DNA of 64,000 nt from NCBI GenBank assembly GCA_036172665.1, contig CM069871.1, positions 5,022,001 to 5,086,000 on the forward strand. Reading direction: 5' to 3'. How positions within the stretch are numbered: the first letter of the stretch is position 1; each line of letters starts with the position of its first letter. The notes beneath the pieces are model-generated. The model worked only from the letters and a program-made list of their open reading frames with translations. It ran no database searches and had not been told where the DNA came from. Positions 13,501-25,500 of the stretch are shown in pieces. Both the position numbers and the translations under genes were made by a program. The DNA comes from Prosopocoilus inquinatus. Its lineage: Eukaryota > Arthropoda > Insecta > Coleoptera > Lucanidae.

Positions 13501-16500
13501 CTACCTTTTCTTCTGATTTCGTTTCCTTTTCTGCGACACTTCTCTCTCTCGTGAAGTTCAAAATGGTAAGCGCATAGGCCCTTGCAACATGTCCTTTTAG
13601 AAGATCATCGACGCGAGCGACGAACCGGCAGTTGGACGAACCGATACTAGATGTCACTGCTGCTTGACGATTCCATGAATAGTTTAAGTTTTCGTTATAT
13701 TTAAGATCAACAGATTGCCGAATCACAACCTGTGAAGGCCATCATGGTGAATACTATTTAAGAATCTAAGTCAAAGATTTTAACGCCTCTCACGTACGTG
13801 TTGTTTAGTTAAATTCGGCCAGTTTCAATTTATTTCTTTGTGCGACCCATGTTTATATTCGATTTCTTTGGTTCAGCAGAGGAATCCGCTCTATTTTCTT
13901 TCTCTACCTTTTCTTCTGATTTCGTTTCCTTTTCTGCTACACTTCTCTCTCTCGTGAAGTTCAAAATAGTAAGTGCCTAGGCCCTAGCAACATGTCCTTT
14001 TAGAAGATCATCGACGCAAGCGACGAACCGGCAGTTGGACGAACCGATACGAGGTGTCACAGCTGCTTGACGTTTCCATTAATAGTTTAAGTTTTCGTTA
14101 TATTTAAGATCAACAGATTGCCGAATCACAACCTGTGAAGTCCATCATGGTGAATACTATTTAAGAATCTAAGTCAAAGATTTTAACGCCTCTCACGTAC
14201 GTGTTGTTTAGTTAAATAGGCCAGTTAGAATTTATTTCTTTGTGCGACCCATGTTTATATTGGATTTCTTTGGTTCAGCAGAGGAATCCGCTATTTTTTC
14301 TTTCTCTACCTTTTCTTCTGATTTCCTTTTCTTTTCTGCGACACTTCTTTCTCGTGAAGTTAAGCCCTAACAACGTGTCCTTTTAGAAGATCATCAACGC
14401 GAGCGACGAACCGGCAGTTGGACGCACCGATACGAGGTGTCACTGCTGCTTGACGATTCCATTAATGGTTTAAGTTGCGTTATATTTAAGATCAACAGAT
14501 TACCGATTTACAACCTGTGAATTCCATCATAGTGAATTATTTTGGATGCAAGAACGGAAAGTTCTCCGTTGTGAACCTTGGGGGACGGTTCCGCAGTGGC
14601 GTAGCAATCAGCTGGGGTCATTCCCCTTGGGGCAATTGAAACTGGACTCAGAGCTCATCTTTATCTGAGTTTAAGCTCGGGACAGTTTACAGCCTCCTCT
14701 CAGCGCTAACTTGCAACCGTTTTCGTAAATTTGTAGCAAATATTAATGAAATAACTCAAGATTGATGAATTAATTGTTTAATTAAAGTCTCTGTTATGTG
14801 TTTTTTTACTGAATTGATTTAGGTGACTTCTTTTTTACTTTAATTTTTAATCAATTAATCACGAGAGAAATTTCTAATCAAGAGGGACGATGAAACTGCA
14901 GTGTCAATTTAGACTGTCCAACCGCAGATAATTTGGACCATATGGAAAAGAGAATTACTGGTTTTATTTAATCGAAAACAATTATTCAGTTTTAATCTGA
15001 GATCATGGACCCATTCCCATTCCCATTCCCATTCCAACGCCCCAGTTATCTCTCTGAACGAGGACAGATAGAAGTTGATGGCTGCTATTTATGGAAATTG
15101 CAAGGCGACAAACTAAAAATGAATTAATTTGCAGTTGACGACTCTGCAGAAATAAGGAAGTAAATAGAAAGTAGATTTGTATGGTGTTACCTAATAACAA
15201 TTTTAATTTTAACAACTTAACACATTGCGCTTATTTAATACAGTTATAAAACTAAATTAAATAAATAGTAGAAATCGCATTAAACACACATACAAGAGAA
15301 ACTGGAACATTAAATTTAAAAAAATGATTTAATAAATGCGTTAACAGTTCGGCGTAATAAAAATTATTTACACGATCTCCAGCTACTCAAGCTTACTACT
15401 CAAGGCTTTTAAATAAACAAACAAGCGGGATGAAAATTGAGGAAGTCATTTGTATTTTGGGAATAATAACTTCGGAGAGAACGTTTCGTGCGTCGCTTTG
15501 TGCGTTTGTCTTCTTGCTGAATGAATTGTTGCATCCACCAATTAATTAGTTTAGTTTAATTGAATAACTTTCTTTCCGCAAAGAAAGTTGTTGAGATCGT
15601 TGGGAAAAATTGCGTTTGTGTATGTAAGACTCGCCAATTAAAAAATGACATTAGTTATTCCGAGGAAAAGGAATGCAATACACCTGGGTACGTGGTACCA
15701 GGTGTTCGGTTTCAAAATGCAGAGGAAACGACATTAAAGAAAAAATGTTAATTTGATTTTATGCAAGGAACACGTGTTTCCAAAGTTGCAATCAAAGTAC
15801 ATACAATTTTTTTTTTTTCATAATAGCAAAGCTAGAATAGCAAGAAGTATACTAATGCATAGTCTGGGTCAGTTAAAATAGAACATTCGGAAATTTGCAT
15901 TTTTTGTCGATAATAAAAGGTAAAGCGAGGTTTTATTGTTTCTCGTTCGCCTTTAACCATCCGCGACAGTACATATAAATTAATGAGTTTTTCGAAAAAA
16001 TTATGTACATATTTACTTAGCTTTTGAACCAGCTGATTATCGCAAAATGAATTATCAGTTTCAGTGTGCAAACAGTATTATCTTAGACTTAATCGAAATG
16101 TAAGGTGACTGTTAGATAATTTATTTTTGTTTGTAATTATATAGCGCAACTTTTCTGTAATTTAGTCATCTTTGTATCTCTTATAGTTTGCGAGATCTCC
16201 ATAGTGGCCCTTTAATTAGTTGTAACCCTGTATTTAGTTATACAAGGTGTTTCCTAAGTACGGTCCGTAACTTCAGGGTATAATTCCTCGCGATGTTTTA
16301 ATAAAAAGCATTTATCGGGAAACGCTTATATTCCGAGGTACAGGGTGTAAAAGTAAAACATTTTTTCAAAATTTTTTTTAATTATTTTCGAACGCTCCTA
16401 ACAATGCGCACCAGAAAATGTCTCGACGTGATAATGTTGAGGATGGTTACTTTTTTTTTACAATTCTCTCAAAATGCATGCACAACAGAGTTAAAAGGCA

Positions 16501-19500
16501 ATGCAATTGTTTTTCTGTTTACAAACAAAATAAATTAAATCCTAAATCGCTGACTTATTCGAACTGAACTCAGAAAGTGGCCATTAAATGCAATAATTAT
16601 TTCTTTATCTCCGGATAAACTAGCTTGCGATTTAAAGAATCGCAAATTCATTAAATTTCAAAACAATTCACCTAAAATGACTGCAATTTAATTATTATTT
16701 TATTTTTTTTTATCTTACACTACGTTTTCCTTTCGATTTATTCTATTTATTTGCAGATTTGTTTTTTAATTTTAATTAATCGTATCTCACACTCGCTGAA
16801 GCAGAAGTCGTGTGCAAGTCTGATTTTATTTTTATTTTTAAGAATAGGAATGTGTTTAGCGTTGAGTAATTTATTAAAAGAAAAAAAAAAATTTGCACAG
16901 TCAATTTTTTATAAAAAGAGATTACGATTATTTTTGAGAGGTGTATTTATTTCTTTTTATTTTTTTCAAATTTCAAAATCAGAATTGCAAATCAATACTG
17001 TGATCATCAGTTCAGATTAGGGTTATCAGTTGGCGACAATGGAATGTTTATAAATAGAAAAATGCATTTACCAATCACAACAATGCGAATGATTTCGTAA
17101 GACAAAGAATTTATTATCTTATATTACCAGAGAACATCATCGATAGTCCAATTTAGAGACGGTCTTCTCATCTCATTCTAAATTTATCTTCCCTCTAATA
17201 ATATCCTTGACGATACTACAATTGTCTCCAAGGCGTTTATGTGGCAGATAAATTTACAAGGAAATGAGAACGAAAAGAAAAGAAAAATGACGCTTTTCCC
17301 ATTACTGTTAGAATGTGTGCTTGGATGGATTCGGATGATAGTGATACCAAATTTTGACCTCGGAAGACAAGAAATCAATGAACGGACTCAACTCAAAGTA
17401 AACGAGATTTCACTGTATACATTCGGATCATCAGAGTTTTACTGTATGTACATATATGTTTATTGCAGTTGCCACATGTATTACCAATATTAAAAAAAAA
17501 AAATTGAAAGAGAAAGAGATTCTTCCTAAGTCCGCCACGCCACTGCTTCGCCGTCGTTTCGGTCATCGTTGTTTGTCAAGGAGTGGTCTCATTTTTTTAA
17601 ATTTTTTGTTAAAAATAAGGAGATTGATGCTGTTGTGCAAGTCGGCTAGATTGCAATGGGGTTTCGCGCTTTATCTACGTACATAGCTATTTTGGCCCTA
17701 ATTGGGGCCTCATCAGCGGAAAAGTAACTAGAGAAGCGCGATCACAATCTGGCCGACTCGCTTGATTTACGAACTGCAAGCCTGTAACACGAGATGAAGT
17801 CTTAATTTTGAATACTAAGAATAATTTTAATTTTTTTTATCTTACTTCTTTGCTTGATTTTTTGTTAATTTGACGTTTTGATTGACGGCGACGAACAAAA
17901 TTTAATGCTTGTGACTACACAAGAAAATATTAATTAATTCCTTTTTTAATTTTGACATATACAGGGTTACAACTAATTAAAGGTCCACTATGGAGATGTC
18001 GTAAACTATAAGCCATACAAAGATGGTTAAATTATAGAAATGTTGCGCTGTCTTGAGGCCTAAAAAAATATGCAAAAAATCTCTTCTATTTTCATTCATT
18101 TTTGCAATATCTACAGAAAACTGAAAATTCTCATTTTCGAAAATCTCGAATATCTTCTTTATTTCTTAAGACAGAATCATAAAATTCGGTGTTTCTACAT
18201 CAAATTCGATGGACAACCTAATGCAATTCGAAGAAATAGGTTAGGTTTGACAGTTTCGTAGATACGACTGTCAACTGTTTCTTTTTCTACAGACGCTACC
18301 TTAGATATTCATAGCACATGACGCAGAAATAATTTTTGAATACGACCATATGAACATTTATGCTTTTGTTTTGAAACAAAATATTAGGTTACTAAGAATT
18401 TTTGTTAAAAAGTATTTTTTTTTAATGTAAAAATGTAAATAAGTACCATAATTGAATAAGATTTATTATTTTAATAATAATTTCAGTTGTGAATGTTTAG
18501 ACGTATCCGTGTACTAGATATTTCCTTTTTCAAAATCTTTTGTGGTATCTTGATATTTTGTTTTTAAAACAAAAGCATAAGTGTGTCGTATTCAGATTTT
18601 GTTTTTTGTATCACGTGGTATGAATACGCAAGGTAGCGTCCATAAGAAAAAAGACAGTTAACAGTCGCATCTGCGAAACTGTCAATCCTAACCTATTTCG
18701 TCGGACTCTATCAGATTGCTCATCGAATTTAACATAAAAAAATAATAAAATAAATAATTTAATAAATAAGGAAGACATTCGAGATTTTCGAAAATTAGAA
18801 TTTTCAGTTTTTTGAAGATATTTCAGAAACGAATGGAGGTAGAAAAGATTTTTTTGAATATTTCGATAGGCTCCAAAATAGTGCAACTTTTTTTTTGTAA
18901 TTTAACCATCTTTGTATCTCTTATAGTTTATGAGATCCCGATCCCCATGGTGGCCCTTTAATTAGTTGTAACCCTGTATATGTTACACGATTTTATACTT
19001 GTATCATAATGTTATATTGAAAAATCGTATAAAGCACACTTTACATTACATATTTTATCATACGATTTCTCTTATGATTTGTCACATCAAAGATCATAAG
19101 AGAAGTCATCTACTGATTTCACATTTAGATGGAATAGTTGCTATTCTATTATAGTGTCTATTATATATAGTCTATTATAGTGTGAACGGAAAAATAATCG
19201 CTTATGACAAATCATATGAGTGAAGTCATATGACAAAACATGTATTGTAATGTAAAGTCTACTTACGTAATACTTTGAGTGTAACACAACATTTTGGTAG
19301 AGTTAAACGAATCGTCAAACTACCCAAAATCGTAAAGTCAACGGTCAGACCAAACTACCTGACCAATCGGGATTGAGAAAGATGAATACGTGAATGAGTC
19401 TGACCAGTTAGACCGTTCACTTATCACAGCCCTTATACGTCAGTGTTATTGTACAGTATTATACATCCCTGTCGGCATATAATAAAAAAAAATAAGTGGT

Positions 19501-22500
19501 GGTGGCTCTTTGATTAGTTGTAACCCTGTATATCGGAAAGTAATTATTAAGCCGATGCTGATTTTTAATAACTCGCCTTGGGCTAAACCAAAAAAGAAAA
19601 AACACCCTCTCAATTACATGCACTTACATCGATTGATGATGCGAAAGTTATTTCAGTCCTGAGGAAGCCATAAATCTCCAGCGAAACGTTGACAAATTAC
19701 AACGAGTTTCTTCACTGGTCTTTAGAGCATCCGTTACGTAACCACGTCCTTTTAATTAAAACATTATAAATGTATGCCCGTTTTTCGTTTTAATTTGCTC
19801 GAGTATAAGGTAAGATTACGTTTTTCCTTTTTTGGGTAAATCGATAGTGAGGTCGCGATTAAGCGAAAAAAAAAAAAAATAATAATAATGAAGGGGGTCG
19901 AAAACTTTGCAGCGGTAGTGTACATGCATGAACGCAAGCAACTATACAAGAGCCATGAATATGAAAGACACGCACGCAAATTATGTAACAGCAGCAATTT
20001 TGCAATTTTTCTTTCAGTCATAAAGTGCTTTATAAACACAAACAAAAAAAGCCAGCGTTGTTTGATAATGCACATACATAAGTGAAAGGAGTCGTGTCCT
20101 TGTACGGAGACATGAGATATTGCGCTCTTTTTTTTTTTTTCTAATACACTTTGTTCTTTGTGTGATAATGATAAGTACTACACATTGTAAAGTACGTGCG
20201 CGTTTCCTTCACGGTTTCTGCAAGAAGTGAATTTCATTCATAATTATAAATAGGCACCTGACAATGATGGCATTGTTGCAAAACCAAACAATGAGGAGAG
20301 AAGAACAATCAATGATGATGGTTGATGGTGATGGTGATGATGATGATGATGATGATAGAAGATGCACTTATTATGGTTTGGTTCTGTGCTGGAAGTCACG
20401 TCTTCAATTTCAAACTTATATTAAAAATACTACCTACTTTCAGTTTCGTGAGGAAGAAGAGGATCTGAAATTTATTATTATTATTATTAAGAAGAGTTGC
20501 GGGGGCGTTAATCTAACACTGAATGCATGCATGCATGCGTAATAATAGTAGCCTCAGCAATGAATGAAGAACCCAATTTCACTTGCGTGTTATTGTTCCT
20601 TTCATGTCAGTGAACTTTAACTGTCCGACTTAATTTACTTAACGAGAGAATTTTTTTTAAGAGTCGTCGTTAATTACCCCACACGTACAATCGCGCACGG
20701 ACGTTAGGAACGAATTTAACTAGCGCATTAATTAGGGTCCACCATTAAATGCCCTACAAGCAATTTCTTGTTCGGTTTCGCTGTGGTTTCACGTATGTAT
20801 ATGAAACTCGAATGGATAAACGAGCCATTGAGGAAGGAATAAGATCGCGTCATTTACTCGTTTAAAAATAAACATCCTCTGTCTTCAGGACGTTAATGAC
20901 AGGAGGAGCAAATGGAAAGAACTGGGCAGATGTTAAGGGTACGAAGTGCGGGTTGGTGCAATTAAAAAGAAAAATTAATAAAATCTTAGCGCGTGAGTCA
21001 ATGGTTTTAAGAAGAAACTAAAGGAGAAAACACATGTTACTCTCACGTCACGTGATTCACGGAATTTCACGGCAAAACACTCGAATCACGGGAACTCACG
21101 TGATTTCACGTGAAGACACGTGAATCGTATATTTGATTCGATCTGGTTTTTTGTGAATACGCGTTAGAGTCGTTCCACATCTATCACAAATTTCTTACAA
21201 TTCTTGCGCAAAACGACAAAGAAGCGTCGATTCAACCAATGAACGTTAACAGTGATAATCTGTCTCTCTCTGACTTTGTGCAGAATGCTTGCCTTGTAAC
21301 TGGAACTTTCTGTTAGGCAATAAATAATATTATTACAAGATTTTGTACAAATTTTGATACGATATAAAACGGCTCTTAAAGGCAGAAACACATTACTATC
21401 ATGAAATGTCACGTGAACTCACGTGTTATCGCACCAAACGTGAAGCGTATGTATATTAACAGTAACTACTGTCACGTCATGTGAATTCTCTGGAATGTAA
21501 CTAGAAATTAAAGTATAAAGTTAAAAAAGTATAAAGCTAAAAAAAAGTATAAAGTTAAAAAAAACTGCAGTTCATCCTTCTCTTCGGAGTTTCAAGAAGT
21601 TTAAAAAAAAGTCTGTCCTTTGGTTTAAACGACGGGCAACAAAACTGTTAAAACTGCAGAAAATTAATTAGAAAAAAGAAAACAAAAGAGCACGGCAAAT
21701 ACGATTTGATAATCCAATCAAATCTAAGCGTATGATGACACGTAACAACATTACTTTAATCCTAGTGTTTGTTATATTTAATTTTAATTTAATTTTGATT
21801 TTCGTTATTTTTACAAAAAATAGTTTTGATACTTTTATTTATATTTAGTTGTACTTATTAATCGACCAAGTCTCATGATTATTTTTGTAATCGCTGACTA
21901 AATAAATATTCACTGCAAGCAAACATGTGATATTACGTGAATGCCTAATGTGAATGACAATTGTGTGAAAACGCGTGAGTTCACGTGACGTCATAGTAAT
22001 GTGTTTCCGCCTCTGTGATAGTCACACTTTTGTCACCTCATGTGCTCACGTGATATCACATCACGCACTCGGTTTTTTTCGTTTTCGCCAATTAATAATA
22101 ATAACAATAAATAAAAATGAATTTGTCTCTTGACTGGTTTCAACTTTGAAATTCATATTCAAATATTTCCGTCCTTTTTTGATATCGAGTCATGATCGTC
22201 CTTTGTTTATCGTCTCTTATCGAGTTTGAAATTCCCCGTCTAACATTTCTTCCGGCACTTCTTGAAAATTTTCTTCTGTGTTGCTGTTGATGATGTTTTC
22301 GAAAAAAACGTCAATTTTTGTTTATTTTCTTCATATCATCTGAATTTTTTTTGTTTTTCTTTCGTAAACATTACCTTTAGTCATGCGTTTACCTATATTT
22401 CATCTTCCTTTAAAATTTACTACCGTTATTCGCTTCTCTTTCCATTTTTCTTCTTTATTTTCTCAAGTTGTTGCTTTGTTTTCATTTGTTTTCAATTTCG

Positions 22501-25500
22501 AATACACTTTTCAAATAGTCAAATACTCTTAAATTTTATTTTATGCTTGCCTAAGCAAGCATTTGCGAATATTACGATCGTCTTTTGTTTTTCCTTCTCT
22601 GACTTAACGTCGCTCATTTTTTTTTATTTTTAGTTTTTCACCAATTTTCTTCCTTCAGAAATGATCACGTTTTTTCTCTTCAATTTTTTGCGTTTTTCTT
22701 TCTGATGTACATGTTTCGAATTGAGAATTTGTTCTTTCGCGGATATTACGATCGTCCTTTGTTTCTCCTTCTCTGACTTAATGTCGCTCATTTTTTTTGT
22801 TTTTAATTTTTTGTCATTTTTTTCAGAAATGATTTTTTTTCCTCAATTTTTTGCGTTTCTTTTTGTGGCATAAATGATTGGAATTGAGAATTCGTTCTTC
22901 GCGGATATTACAATCTTCGTTCGTTTTTCTTTTTCTTTTTTTGTGTTTCTTTTTCATTTTTTTGTGTTTTTTTTTTTCATTTCAATTGGAAATTCCAATC
23001 GCAAACGCCAACGTCCGACTTTCTTTTCTTCGTTTTCAATTTTTTATTCTTTCTCAGAAATTAAATTATTACAGATTTCTTTTTCTTCTTCTTCTTCTTC
23101 GTTTGGAATTGAGGGTGCTTCCTTTTCTATTTCTTTCTTTACGTTGTGAATTTCGAATTACTATTACATTTGTACTCGTTCATTATTAATTTCTTTTTTG
23201 AGTTTACGATCGTTACTTTTTGTTTTTCTTACATCCTTTACGACTTCTTTTATTTTTATGTATTTCTTTTTTATTTTTTATTATTTTCTTCCATTTCCAC
23301 GTGTTTCTCAATTATTCTCAAAAATTTATTTATTATTACAGTTTATTTCCTTGTTTTCATTTTTCTTTCTTTGTCTCGTTTTTTTCTTAAATTTAATTTT
23401 ATGTCAGCCTAAGCTTTCTGAAATTAAGCAAATTTCTGCGCTATTCCTTCTTTCGCGGATATGACGATCGTCGTTTGTTTTTGTTTCTCTAATTTCGTCA
23501 AATCGCCAACGTTCCACATTTTTTGGTTTTGATTTTTTACCATTATTTTTTATTTATTTATTTTTAGAAATGATCAGATTTTTTCCAACTTTTTGTATTG
23601 CTTTTTCTATCGTAATTGTTTGTAATTGACAGCTTGTTCTTCCGCGGATAATACGATCGTTGTTTGTTTTTTTCTCTCTCTCTCTCTCATTTCGATTGAA
23701 TCACTCAATCGCCAACGTCAACATCTCTCCTTGTTTTCCTTTGTTTCTAAATTTTTTACTATTTCTCAGAAATTAAATCACGAGAAATTTCTTTTACTTT
23801 CGTAAATGTCAGGGAATTGAGGTTTATTTCCTTCTCTCTCTCTCTCTCGCACTCCTTTTCTTTGTGAATTTCAATTCACCACTACATTTGTTTTTGTTCA
23901 TCGTTAATTTCTTTTTTGAGTTTACGATCGTCATTCGTTTTCATTTCTTTTTTCATCTTTAATATTTTTTCATTTTTCTTTTTGCCCGTCTTTCTCAATT
24001 ATTGACAAAAATGTTTTGTATCTAACAATCATTAATATTAAAATGAAAAATACCGAATGTAATGAAAATTTTTTTTTGTTACTCAAATCTCGAATGCAGG
24101 TTAAAAAAAAAACATTTATTTATAGAGAAAAACAATAATTTTAATTGTGATTCGATAATGAATATTAACAATTAAAAATGCCAAAATGAAATTTAATAGG
24201 ATCCTAAAAAATTTTGACTTCATTCATTTCTACATTTTAGAAATTAACCTATTTTTTTTAAAGACGAAAAAAACATTTAATTAAGGTCTTTATTTAAAGT
24301 TTAAATACAACCTCATCTCTTATCTGCAGTAAAAAATTTTTTTTTGGTATTTCACGCTTTCATCACTTGTGAATAGTTAGTAGAATAGAATTAGCAGCGC
24401 CATCTATGGTACAGTTTGGAAACAACTTTTAAATCAAAGTTGAAATGGTAATTAAAAAATAGGTTAATCAAAAAAAATATATAAATATGAAAAACATAGA
24501 AATGAATTAAGTCAAAATCTTAACAATTTTATTAAATTACAGTCGGTATTTTTAATTTTGAAATCAATTATTGAATTGCAATTATTTTTATTGTTTCTCT
24601 CTATAAACAAATGTTCTTTTTTTTGAGTTACCTGTACGCACCATGTACAGGGTGGGTGGGTTGACACTTTTAAAAGGAAACTCCTATTTCTAGGTGAGTT
24701 AGACAAAAACTGACCTCGGTGTTTGGAGTTTGTACAGACATCGAAAATTTTCAAATTAAAAAAAGTTATAAAGGTATTTAGAAACCGCAAAATTAAAAAA
24801 AAAACACCCCGTAGCTCCTAAACGATTCAAGATATCGAAATACGAGTTCCAGACATACAGGTCAGTTTTTGTCTAACTCATCTAAGAATAGGTGTTTCAC
24901 TTTGGAAGTGTTAAATTTTGGCCCACCCTGTACAGTGTAAGAAAAAAAGATTTGAGATTCATGGAGAAGTCGGAGGAGTATTGGGATTAGAAGTAATTTT
25001 TGGATTGTTGCTAAAGATGCTAAAAAAATAATTCCTTTTTAATTTGTTGCAAGACGAAATCAATTTAGAAAACTCATTCGTTTTATTCTTGCGAAACTGA
25101 AAAAGGTGTACAAGAAGCAAAAGCCAAACTGCATGAATCATTGGCAAGCCATGAATAGCCATGGAGGCAAATGTGTTCCAGTGAAAGTAGGCAGGCGCAC
25201 AGGCACACATGTTCGCCGAGGTTTGAATGTGCGAAAACGAAGTTCTTTTTTTATGCAAGCCTAGCAATAACACAATGGCACGTACGTTTGCGATAACAAT
25301 AATTATTATGCAAGAGGTGTAACGACAAAAAAAAAATGGGATTTGAGTTCAAATTCTAAAAGCCATCGAAACTAAAAGTGGGGAGGGATTATTTTAGGTC
25401 GTTTTTTTTTTCTAATTGCAATAATAAACAAAATTCAAAATCGTCGTTACCATTTCTTCACTGGCCACTTAAAGTAAACGATCCGGAGCTGAAGGAATCA

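Noticed and set aside
15006..15035. (CCCATT)n as a telomere-like repeat
   Set aside because: Only four to five copies and not the TTAGG insect telomere sequence.
20264..20542. ORF with a poly-Asp run
   Set aside because: Created by a (GAT)n microsatellite; no homology or exon context.
22262..23464. Several plus-strand ORFs rich in Phe, Ser and Leu
   Set aside because: They are direct products of T/C-rich repeats, overlap in more than one frame and carry no domain.
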